NCBI GenBank assembly: GCA_041547565.1 | Contig: JBFEUI010000058.1 | Span: 1 to 16,529 of the forward strand | Origin: JBFEUI01 sp041547565 | Lineage (GTDB): Bacteria; Pseudomonadota; Gammaproteobacteria; Thiohalomonadales; Thiohalomonadaceae | Direction: 5' to 3' | DNA: 16,529 bases | Part shown: positions 7,503 through 14,049 of the stretch, piece after piece | How the letters are laid out: every line of letters starts with the position of its first letter | Position numbering within the stretch: position 1 is the first letter of the stretch | Notes under the pieces: generated by a model | The model's input: only the letters and a program-made list of their open reading frames with translations | Databases searched by the model: none | Told to the model about the DNA's origin: nothing | Program-made: the position numbers and the translations under genes

Positions 7503-8332
7503 TCTTTGTCCTCCCCGGGCGGCCAAACCAGCAGCACTTCCCGGCGCCGCTCCAGGTGTGCCAGTGGTGTTGCGGTTACCTCGGCGTAGGCCTCGGTCGG
7601 GCGGATCTCCACCTTGTCGATACGGCCGACCGGATAGCCGGCGGGAAAGCGCTGACCCAGGCCCGAGGTGACCAGCAGGTCGCCCACCTGTATATCGGTG
7701 TTGTTCGGAATATGGGGGATCTCTAGCCTGTCGGGTGCACCGGTGCCGCGGGCGATGGCTCGCAGGCCGTTGCGGTTCAGTTCGACCGGGATCGCGTGGC
7801 TGGGATCGGTGATCAGCATTGCCGTACTGGTGTGGTGTGCGACATGTACCACCTGCCCGAGGACGCCGTGGGCATCGAGGATGGGATGCCCTTCGAATAC
7901 GCCTGATGTGCGGCCCTTGTTGAGCAACACCTGGCGGGTGAAGGGGTCGAAATCCACAGCCAGCAGCTCGGCGATCAGTACCCGCTCCCAGCTGCGTTCG
8001 GCCGATTGCAGCATGGCCCGCAGGCGCCGGTTCTCACTCTCCAGTGCAGCAAGCTTCTGCAGCTTGTATGCCTGCTCCAGCTGCTGCTGTCGCAGGCGCC
8101 GGTTCTCGTCAATGAGGTGGTTGCGGCTGGCCATGGTTTCGCTGGCCCAGGTGCCGGCGGCAAAGGGCAGGTCAGCCAGATACTGGATGGGAGAGAGGAC
8201 CACGGAGATGGTCGAGCGGATCTGTTCGAGGTGATGCTGCCGGTGGTCGAGGGTCATCAGGACGATGGATACCAGAACCAGCAGGCCCGTGCGGATAGCA
8301 ATGGGGGGGCCTTTAATAAATAGCAGCTTAAT
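7499..8332 (-). CDS. mreC: Rod-shape-determining protein MreC, apparently starting at ATT
   Basis: MreC is a bitopic inner-membrane protein whose periplasmic part activates PBP2/RodA. From ATT at 8332-8330 the protein has 277 residues: a basic start (KLLFIKGPP), one membrane helix (about 12-28), a coiled coil rich in Leu, Glu and Arg (about 67-107), then the beta-rich domains typical of MreC. The first ATG, at 8257, would begin after the membrane helix (at TLDHRQHH), deleting the anchor and leaving a 116-bp gap after mreB. There is no ATG, GTG or TTG between an in-frame TAG at about 8350 and 8257. ATT is preceded by GGGAGGG with a 7-nt gap, so I take it as the start; an ATG-to-ATT sequence error is the alternative. 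The stop overlaps mreD by 4 bp. Confidence 0.88.
   Translation of the reverse strand: MKLLFIKGPPIAIRTGLLVLVSIVLMTLDHRQHHLEQIRSTISVVLSPIQYLADLPFAAGTWASETMASRNHLIDENRRLRQQQLEQAYKLQKLAALESENRRLRAMLQSAERSWERVLIAELLAVDFDPFTRQVLLNKGRTSGVFEGHPILDAHGVLGQVVHVAHHTSTAMLITDPSHAIPVELNRNGLRAIARGTGAPDRLEIPHIPNNTDIQVGDLLVTSGLGQRFPAGYPVGRIDKVEIRPTEAYAEVTATPLAHLERRREVLLVWPPGEDKE
7509..7516 (-). promoter_or_regulatory. Shine-Dalgarno that sets the mreD start
   Basis: The minus strand reads GGGGAGGA inside the last codons of mreC, with 6 nt to the ATG at 7502. It selects this start over the upstream ATG at 7526, which lies before the site. Confidence 0.75.
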
Positions 8333-8339
8333 GGTAAAT

Positions 8340-8346
8340 CCCTCCC
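8340..8346 (-). promoter_or_regulatory. Strong Shine-Dalgarno 7 nt before the ATT start of mreC
   Basis: The minus strand reads GGGAGGG, ending 7 nt before ATT at 8332. It is near perfect in match and spacing, and is 83 nt from the first ATG (8257), so it cannot serve that one. It is the main evidence for the unusual start. Confidence 0.75.
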
Positions 8347-8373
8347 GCTAGCGGCATGGTGATCCGTTCGGCT

Positions 8374-9429
8374 TCACTCCAGGGCGAACAGATCGCCGCC
8401 CGCCTCGTCCATCAGCTCCAGGGCACGGCCGCCGCCACGGGCGACACAGGTGAGCGGATCCTCGGCGATGATCACCGGCAGGCCGGTCTCTTCCATCAAC
8501 AGGCGATCCAGATCGCGCAGCAGGGCGCCGCCGCCGGTCAGCACCATGCCGCGCTCGGCAATGTCGGCACCGAGTTCGGGCGGTGTCTGCTCCAGGCCGG
8601 TCTTGACTGCACCGACGATGCCGGACAGCGGCTCCTGCAGCGCTTCGAGGATTTCATTGCTGTTCAGGGTGAAGCTGCGCGGGATACCCTCGGCCAGATT
8701 GCGCCCGCGCACCTCGATCTCGCGCACCTCGGCGCTGGGATAGGCCGAGCCGATCTCCTCCTTGATGCGCTCCGCGGTCGACTCACCGATCAGCGTGCCG
8801 TAGTTGCGGCGTACGTAGCTGATGATGGCCTCGTCAAAGCGGTCACCGCCGATACGCACCGAATTGGAGTAGACGATACCGTTGAGCGAGAGCACCGCGA
8901 TCTCGGTGGTGCCGCCGCCGATATCCAGCACCATTGAGCCGCTGGCCTCGCTGATGGGCATTCCCGCACCGATGGCTGCCGCCATTGGTTCCTCAATCAG
9001 GAACACCTCGCGCGCCCCGGCGCCGGCGGCCGACTCCTTGATGGCACGGCGTTCCACCTGGGTGGCGCCGCAGGGAACGCAGATAAGCACGCGCGGGCTG
9101 GGCTTGAAGACCTTGAACTTGTCCTCGTGCACCTTGCGGATAAAGTGCTGCAGCATCTTCTCGGTGACCGTGAAGTCGGCGATAACGCCGTCTTTCATCG
9201 GGCGGATGGCCGTGATATTGCCCGGGGTACGCCCCAGCATCTGCTTGGCCTCGGCGCCGACCGCAGCGATACGCTTGCTGCTGGCCGGGCCGGTCTCCTG
9301 GCGGATGGCGACCACGGAGGGCTCGTTGAGCACGATACCCTCTCCACGCACGTAGACCAGCGTATTGGCCGTGCCCAGGTCGATGGAAATGTCGTAAGAG
9401 AAGATACCCCGAAAGCGTGATCCGAACAT
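8374..9429 (-). CDS. mreB: Rod-shape-determining actin-like protein MreB
   Basis: MreB is the bacterial actin homologue that forms short membrane-bound filaments and orients the wall elongation machinery. The 351 residues are of usual length. Nucleotide-site motifs are visible: DLGTANT (17-23), LDIGGGTTEIAVLS (168-181) and LTGGGALLRDLDRL (297-310). The first ten residues (MFGSRFRGIF) are amphipathic, as in Gram-negative MreB, which uses this end to bind the membrane. The ATG at 9429 is preceded by AAGTGGA, a weak ribosome binding site. It is the first gene of the cluster and is divergent from gatC across 169 bp; mreC follows after 41 bp if read from ATT. Confidence 0.98.
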   Translation of the reverse strand: MFGSRFRGIFSYDISIDLGTANTLVYVRGEGIVLNEPSVVAIRQETGPASSKRIAAVGAEAKQMLGRTPGNITAIRPMKDGVIADFTVTEKMLQHFIRKVHEDKFKVFKPSPRVLICVPCGATQVERRAIKESAAGAGAREVFLIEEPMAAAIGAGMPISEASGSMVLDIGGGTTEIAVLSLNGIVYSNSVRIGGDRFDEAIISYVRRNYGTLIGESTAERIKEEIGSAYPSAEVREIEVRGRNLAEGIPRSFTLNSNEILEALQEPLSGIVGAVKTGLEQTPPELGADIAERGMVLTGGGALLRDLDRLLMEETGLPVIIAEDPLTCVARGGGRALELMDEAGGDLFALE

Positions 9430-9447
9430 ATTAATCCACTTAATTCC

Positions 9448-9456
9448 TATATATAT
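9448..9456 (-). promoter_or_regulatory. Candidate -10 region for the mreB operon
   Basis: An alternating TATATATAT tract lies 19 nt before the mreB ATG and could hold a -10 (TATATA). The best upstream partner, TTGCTA at 9477-9482, is 21 nt away, too far for a standard sigma-70 promoter, so this rests on AT-richness and position only. Confidence 0.25.
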
Positions 9457-9538
9457 GGGTCTGAACCCGCGTAATGTAGCAATCTACAGGGGCCTTGGGC
9501 AAGGAAATGTCAATTAATCGGATCCCTTGGCGGATGAG

Positions 9539-9573
9539 AAAAAGGGGCTAGTGTGATAACTTTCACCCTTTTT
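9539..9573. repeat. Inverted repeat in the gatC leader (AAAAAGGG / CCCTTTTT)
   Basis: Perfect 8-bp arms at 9539-9546 and 9566-9573 enclose 19 nt, ending 25 bp before the gatC ATG. A transcript starting upstream could fold here, with the U-run inside the 3' arm. This could be an attenuator-like or operator element, but no function can be shown. Confidence 0.4.
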
Positions 9574-9598
9574 ACGACTGGCTTTAAGGGAACATCCC

Positions 9599-9886
9599 AT
9601 GGCACTTGATAAAAGCGATGTGGAGAATATCGCTCACCTGGCACGGCTCGCCGTGGACGAGGCCGATATTCCACAGTATGCCGAAAACCTCTCCAGTATC
9701 CTCGGACTGGTCGAGCAGATGAACGCGGTCGACACCAGTGGTGTGGAGCCGATGGCCCACCCGATGGAGGCGGCACAGCGCCTGCGCGAGGATGAGGTTA
9801 CCGAGCCCAATCAACGTGAACACTTCCAGGAGCACGCACCGGCGGTGGAGAAAGGGCTGTTCCTGGTACCGAAGGTTATTGAATAA
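9599..9886 (+). CDS. gatC: Asp-tRNA(Asn)/Glu-tRNA(Gln) amidotransferase subunit C
   Basis: GatC is the small belt-like subunit that wraps around GatA and stabilises the GatCAB amidotransferase, which converts Glu-tRNA(Gln) or Asp-tRNA(Asn) to the amidated form. The 95-residue length is normal, with the family pattern of an N-terminal helix (VENIAHLARLAV), the central EPMAHP segment near residue 50, and a C-terminal FLVPKVIE. The ATG at 9599 follows AAGGGA with 7-nt spacing. It heads the gat cluster and is divergent from mreB. In many gammaproteobacteria, Pseudomonas among them, gatCAB lies divergent from mreBCD, so this arrangement is expected. Confidence 0.97.
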   Translation: MALDKSDVENIAHLARLAVDEADIPQYAENLSSILGLVEQMNAVDTSGVEPMAHPMEAAQRLREDEVTEPNQREHFQEHAPAVEKGLFLVPKVIE

Positions 9887-9888
9887 AC

Positions 9889-9979
9889 CCAGAGAAAAGA
9901 TACGAGTGAAAAGAGAAAAGGTTTGGCCGGAACCGAGCATGTGATTCTTTTCCTCTTGTATCTTTGCTCTTGTATCTGG
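9889..9979. repeat. Imperfect inverted repeat filling the gatC-gatA spacer (GATACAAG-type)
   Basis: The left part (about 9889-9921, starting CCAGAGAAAAGATACGAG) is imperfectly complementary to the right part (about 9945-9979, ending CTTGTATCTGG). The right part also holds an 11-bp direct repeat, CTCTTGTATCT, at 9953-9963 and 9967-9977 (period 14). The element fills almost the whole 100-bp spacer and ends at the gatA ribosome binding site (GGTGA, 9978-9982). I do not recognise it as a named family. Confidence 0.7.
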
Positions 9980-9986
9980 TGAATAT

Positions 9987-11441
9987 ATGCACAATAAAAC
10001 GATTGCTGAACTTTCCGCGGGCCTGAAGGCCGGTGAATTTTCCAGCGAAGAGCTGACCCGCTCGTACCTGGAGCGCATCGAGCGGCTGGACGGACAGATT
10101 AACAGTTACATTACGGTCACGCCCGAGCTGGCGCTGGCGCAGGCGCAGGCGGCCGATCGGGCTATTGCCGCGGGCAGTGCCGGTGCGTTGACCGGGGTGC
10201 CGATCGCGCACAAGGACATTTTCTGCACCGACGGCGTGCGTACCTCCTGCGGCTCGAAAATGCTCGATCCGTTTATCGCCCCCTACGATGCCACCGTGGT
10301 GGAGCGGTTCAAGAACGCGGGCGTGGTGATGCTGGGCAAGACCAACATGGACGAGTTCGCCATGGGGTCGTCCAACGAGACCAGTTTCTACGGTCCGGTA
10401 AAAAATCCCTGGGACCTGGATGCGGTGCCCGGCGGTTCCTCCGGCGGTTCGGCCGCCTGTGTGGCGGCGCGCCTGGCCCCCGCTGCCACCGGTACCGATA
10501 CCGGTGGCTCGATTCGCCAGCCGGCGGCGCTGTGCGGCATCACCGGCCTCAAGCCGACCTACGGGCGGGTCTCCCGCTACGGCATGATCGCCTTTGCCTC
10601 CTCGCTCGACCAGGGGGGCCCGATGGCACGCACGGCAGAGGACTGTGCCCTGATGCTCTCTGCCATGGCGGGTTTCGATGGACGGGACTCCACCAGTATC
10701 GAGCAAGCTGTGCCGGATTACAGCACGGCGCTGAATAACGATTTGACCGGGCTGAAGATCGGCCTGCCGAAAGAGTATTTCGGCGATGGCCTGGATGCCG
10801 AGGTGGGCCAGGCGATCGAGGCGGCTATCGAGGAATACAAAAAGCTCGGTGCCGAGGTGGTGGAGATCTCACTGCCCAACACCAACCTGGCGGTGCCGAC
10901 TTACTATGTTGTCGCTCCCGCGGAATGTTCCTCCAACCTCTCGCGCATGGACGGTGTGCGTTTCGGCTACCGCTGCGAGGACCCGAAAGACCTGGAGGAC
11001 CTGTACAAGCGCTCCCGCGGTGAGGGTTTCGGGCCTGAGGTGAAACGGCGCATCATGATCGGCACCTACGCGCTGTCGGCCGGTTACTACGATGCCTACT
11101 ACCTCAAGGCGCAGCAGATCCGCCACCTGATCTCCGATGACTTCAAGCAGGCCTTCGAAAAGGTTGATGTGATTATGGGGCCGACGGCACCCACGCCCGC
11201 TTTCAACCTTGGCGAGAAGACCGATGACCCGGTCACCATGTACCTGTCGGATATCTACACCATCGCGGTGAATCTGGCCGGCCTGCCCGGCATGTCGGTG
11301 CCCTGCGGCTTTGTCGGCAAGCGCCCGGTGGGGCTGCAGATCATCGGCAACTATTTCGATGAGGCTCGGTTGCTGAACGTGGCGCACCAGTATCAGCAGG
11401 CCACCGACTGGCACAGTCGCTCGCCTAGCGAATTTGAGTAA
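9987..11441 (+). CDS. gatA: Asp-tRNA(Asn)/Glu-tRNA(Gln) amidotransferase subunit A
   Basis: GatA is the glutaminase subunit: it frees ammonia from glutamine and channels it to GatB. At 484 aa it belongs to the amidase signature family. The Ser-cisSer-Lys triad is visible as Lys76 (VPIAHKDIF), Ser151 (PGGSSGGSA) and Ser175 (TDTGGSIRQP), with the same spacings (75 and 24) as the published Staphylococcus aureus enzyme (Lys79, Ser154, Ser178). The ATG at 9987 has only a modest GGTGA 4 nt upstream, at the edge of the inverted repeat that fills the gap after gatC. Nothing suggests damage or transfer. Confidence 0.98.
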   Translation: MHNKTIAELSAGLKAGEFSSEELTRSYLERIERLDGQINSYITVTPELALAQAQAADRAIAAGSAGALTGVPIAHKDIFCTDGVRTSCGSKMLDPFIAPYDATVVERFKNAGVVMLGKTNMDEFAMGSSNETSFYGPVKNPWDLDAVPGGSSGGSAACVAARLAPAATGTDTGGSIRQPAALCGITGLKPTYGRVSRYGMIAFASSLDQGGPMARTAEDCALMLSAMAGFDGRDSTSIEQAVPDYSTALNNDLTGLKIGLPKEYFGDGLDAEVGQAIEAAIEEYKKLGAEVVEISLPNTNLAVPTYYVVAPAECSSNLSRMDGVRFGYRCEDPKDLEDLYKRSRGEGFGPEVKRRIMIGTYALSAGYYDAYYLKAQQIRHLISDDFKQAFEKVDVIMGPTAPTPAFNLGEKTDDPVTMYLSDIYTIAVNLAGLPGMSVPCGFVGKRPVGLQIIGNYFDEARLLNVAHQYQQATDWHSRSPSEFE

Positions 11442-11450
11442 TGTGTATGT

Positions 11451-11550
11451 AACGCAGAGCACGCAGAGAAGCCAAGTACGCAAAGGTCTGTTCTCAATTA
11501 TCTTTACTTTGCGCACTCAGCGTCTTTGCGAGCTTTGTGTGAATTTGCGG
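11451..11550. repeat. Inverted repeat of degenerate CGCAGAG/CGCAAAG units in the gatA-gatB spacer
   Basis: The left arm (11459-11486) and right arm (11506-11533) are 28 nt each, with about 21 pairing positions and a 19-nt loop. The left side is a chain of CGCAGAG and CGCAAAG units, and the right side carries their complements (CTTTGCG, TCTTTGCG), with further decayed copies out to about 11550. It ends at the gatB Shine-Dalgarno (GGAG, 11549-11552). The same type of unit is in the gatB-hslO spacer. Similar CGCAAAGA-like intergenic repeats are familiar to me from other bacterial genomes, but I cannot name the family. Confidence 0.75.
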
Positions 11551-11560
11551 AGTTGAATTT

Positions 11561-13009
11561 ATGGAATGGGAAGTTGTCATCGGGTGTGAGATCCATACCC
11601 AGCTTGCAACCAAGAGTAAAATCTTTTCTGCCGCCTCGACCGCCTACGGCGCAGAGCCCAACACACAGGCCTGCGCAGTGGACCTGGGGCTACCCGGTGT
11701 GCTGCCGGTGTTGAACAGGGAGGCGGTGCGTATGGCGGTGAAGTTTGGTCTCGCCATCGAGGCCGAGCTTGGACGCCGCTCGGTGTTTGCCCGCAAGAAT
11801 TATTTCTATCCTGACCTGCCCAAGGGCTATCAAATTTCCCAGTTTGAACTGCCCATCGTTGGCAAGGGGCACCTGGATATCGAGCTGGAGGACGGTAGCA
11901 GCAAACGCATCGGCATTACCCGCGCCCACCTGGAAGAGGATGCCGGCAAGTCGCTGCATGAGGATTTTCACGGCATGACCGGGATTGACCTCAACCGTGC
12001 CGGCACGCCGTTGCTGGAGATTGTCTCCGAGCCTGACATGCGCTCGGCCAAGGAGGCCGTGGCCTATATGAAAAAACTCCACTCGCTGGTGCGTTACCTG
12101 GAGATCTGCGACGGCAACATGCAGGAAGGGTCTTTCCGCTGCGATGCCAACGTTTCGGTGCGGCCCAAGGGCCAGGAAGCGTTCGGTACCCGTGCCGAGA
12201 TCAAGAACCTCAACTCCTTCCGTTTTGTCGAACGTGCCATTGACTATGAGGTGGAGCGCCAGATCGCACTGATCGAGAATGGCGGTGAGGTGGTGCAGGA
12301 GACGCGGCTTTACGATGCGGATAAAGATGAAACCCGTTCCATGCGCAGCAAGGAGGAGGCGAACGATTACCGTTACTTCCCCGATCCGGATCTGTTGCCG
12401 GTGGAACTGGAGGACGACTATATCGAGGCGGTACGCGGAACATTACCCGAACTGCCCGACGCCAGGCGTAACCGTTTCATCGAGCAGTTCGGCCTGACCG
12501 AGTATGATGCCGGCCTGCTGACCTCCAGCCGTGACATGGCGGAATATTTTGAGCAGGTGGTCGAGGCCTCGGGGGCCGAGGCGAAGATTTGCGCAAACTG
12601 GATGACCGGCGAGTTGTCTGCCGCGTTGAACCGTGATGACAAGGAGATTGCCGACTCGCCGGTCACGGCTGAGATGCTGGCCGGCATGTTGAAGCGCATT
12701 GCCGATAACACTATCTCGGGCAAGATCGCCAAGGAGGTGTTTGCCGCCATGTGGGACGGTGAGGGTGATGCCGACAGTGTGATCGAAAAGAAAGGTCTGA
12801 AGCAGATCACCGACAGCGGTGCCATCGAGTCGATCATCGATGAGATCATCGCCAACAATCCGCAGCAGGTGGAGAACTACCGCAATGCCGAGGAGGCAAA
12901 ACGCGGCAAGATGATCGGCTTCTTCGTCGGTCAGGTGATGAAAGCCACGCAGGGCAAGGCCAATCCCGGCCAGGTCAACCAACTGCTCAAAGCCAAACTC
13001 GAAGGCTGA
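11561..13009 (+). CDS. gatB: Asp-tRNA(Asn)/Glu-tRNA(Gln) amidotransferase subunit B
   Basis: GatB phosphorylates the side chain of the mischarged Glu or Asp on tRNA, then amidates it with ammonia from GatA. The 482-residue protein shows the catalytic cradle at the N-terminus with Glu10 and His12 (GCEIHTQL) and Glu125 (TRAHLEED), the positions reported as metal ligands in the Staphylococcus aureus enzyme. The conserved YFYPDLPKGYQISQ segment (81-94) follows. The C-terminal part fits the helical domain and YqeY-like tRNA-binding tail (about 410-482). The ATG at 11561 has GGAG with 8-nt spacing. It lies 119 bp after gatA, the gap being mostly repeat sequence, and is probably in the same transcript. 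Confidence 0.98.
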   Translation: MEWEVVIGCEIHTQLATKSKIFSAASTAYGAEPNTQACAVDLGLPGVLPVLNREAVRMAVKFGLAIEAELGRRSVFARKNYFYPDLPKGYQISQFELPIVGKGHLDIELEDGSSKRIGITRAHLEEDAGKSLHEDFHGMTGIDLNRAGTPLLEIVSEPDMRSAKEAVAYMKKLHSLVRYLEICDGNMQEGSFRCDANVSVRPKGQEAFGTRAEIKNLNSFRFVERAIDYEVERQIALIENGGEVVQETRLYDADKDETRSMRSKEEANDYRYFPDPDLLPVELEDDYIEAVRGTLPELPDARRNRFIEQFGLTEYDAGLLTSSRDMAEYFEQVVEASGAEAKICANWMTGELSAALNRDDKEIADSPVTAEMLAGMLKRIADNTISGKIAKEVFAAMWDGEGDADSVIEKKGLKQITDSGAIESIIDEIIANNPQQVENYRNAEEAKRGKMIGFFVGQVMKATQGKANPGQVNQLLKAKLEG

Positions 13010-13015
13010 TTTCTC

Positions 13016-13170
13016 AACGCAAAGGCGCAAGACGCAAAGAACGCAAAGGGAAGATTAAGGAAGCTGAATCCGAGATTCCGATGTGATCCGGTGTTTTGAT
13101 ATTGAACTGCCTGATTTGATGGCAGAGTTTACAGCTTTTAAACCGTTGCGCCCTTCGTGTCTTTGCGTTT
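13016..13170. repeat. Inverted pair of CGCAAAG-type repeats flanking the gatB-hslO spacer
   Basis: The left side (13016-13050) has several tandem-like units (AACGCAAAGG, GACGCAAAG, AACGCAAAGG). The right side (13144-13170) carries the inverted form ending TCTTTGCGTT. The outermost nine bases of each side are exact complements (AACGCAAAG / CTTTGCGTT), with looser pairing inside. The 93 nt between are unremarkable AT-rich sequence. The right side ends just before the hslO Shine-Dalgarno (AGAGG, 13173-13177). Confidence 0.7.
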
Positions 13171-13185
13171 AAAGAGGTTTTTATC

Positions 13186-14049
13186 ATGTCCGATACCCTG
13201 CAACGCTTCCTGTTTGAAAATGCCGCGATTCGTGGCGAGCTGATCCACCTGGACGCCACCTGGCAGGCGATGCTGGAGCGTCACGACTACCCGCAGCCGG
13301 TCAGGGCGCTGCTGGGTGAGATGATGGCGGCGAGTCTGCTGCTGTCGGCAACCCTTAAATTCGACGGCACGCTGACGATGCAGGTGCAGGGAGACGGGCC
13401 GGTCAACTTCATGGTAGTTGAGGCCACCTCACAGCGCACCGTGCGCGGACTGGCTCACTGGAAGGGTGATGTGCCCGAACAGGGGCTGGCTGAACAGTTC
13501 GGTGACGGCAAACTGGTGATTACCATCGACCCGCAAAAAGGCGAGCGCTACCAGGGGATTGTGGCGCTTCAGGGCGAACGGCTGGCCGATGCCATCGATG
13601 ATTATCTGGCGCGTTCCGAACAACTTGATACCCGCATGTGGCTGGTGGCCGATGCCGACTCGGTAGCCGGCTTGCTGCTTCAGAAGCTGCCCGAAGAGCA
13701 GCGCGATGAGGATGACTGGGAGCGCATTACCACACTGGGTGCGACCATTACCGATATTGAACTGCTCGACCTGGAACAGCGCGAGGTGGTCCACCGGCTG
13801 TTCCATGAGGAGGATGTGCGGCTGTTTGAGGCTGAACCGGTCAGTTTTCGCTGCAGCTGTTCCCATGACAGGGTGGCGGGCGCTTTGCGTGGGCTTGGCC
13901 GGGATGAGGTGATGAGCATTATCAGGGAGGAAGGCCGGGTCGAGGTCAACTGCGAGTTCTGCAATCGCCATTATTCATTTGATGTAGTCGATATTGAGCA
14001 GCTGTTCGCTGCCACAACGCCGCCTGAAATCAGCACCACACGCCACTGA
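13186..14049 (+). CDS. hslO: Redox-regulated molecular chaperone Hsp33
   Basis: Hsp33 is a cytoplasmic holdase that is inactive with zinc bound and switched on when oxidants such as hypochlorous acid or peroxide with heat oxidise its cysteines; it then protects unfolding proteins. The 287-residue length is usual. The zinc-binding redox switch is intact: Cys223 and Cys225 (FRCSCSHD, CxC) and Cys256 and Cys259 (VNCEFCNRHY, CxxC). The N-terminal substrate-binding domain is recognisable from its start (DTLQRFLF, then ALLGEMMAA). The ATG at 13186 follows AGAGG by 8 nt. It stands after gatB across a 176-bp spacer with an inverted repeat, and may have its own expression. Confidence 0.97.
   Translation: MSDTLQRFLFENAAIRGELIHLDATWQAMLERHDYPQPVRALLGEMMAASLLLSATLKFDGTLTMQVQGDGPVNFMVVEATSQRTVRGLAHWKGDVPEQGLAEQFGDGKLVITIDPQKGERYQGIVALQGERLADAIDDYLARSEQLDTRMWLVADADSVAGLLLQKLPEEQRDEDDWERITTLGATITDIELLDLEQREVVHRLFHEEDVRLFEAEPVSFRCSCSHDRVAGALRGLGRDEVMSIIREEGRVEVNCEFCNRHYSFDVVDIEQLFAATTPPEISTTRH

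Noticed and set aside
8303..8309. Frameshift in mreC at the G7 homopolymer as the cause of the missing start
   Set aside because: The frame is already correct on both sides of the run: the residues before and after match the expected MreC N-terminus, so only the start codon is unusual.
9584..10706. Minus-strand open frames opposite gatC and the start of gatA
   Set aside because: They are antisense to well-supported genes and cross the inverted-repeat spacer; no motifs are seen.
11451..13170. CRISPR-like array from the repeated CGCAAAG units
   Set aside because: Units are only 7-9 bp, degenerate and lack regular spacers; they sit as inverted arms, not as evenly spaced direct repeats, and no cas genes are present.
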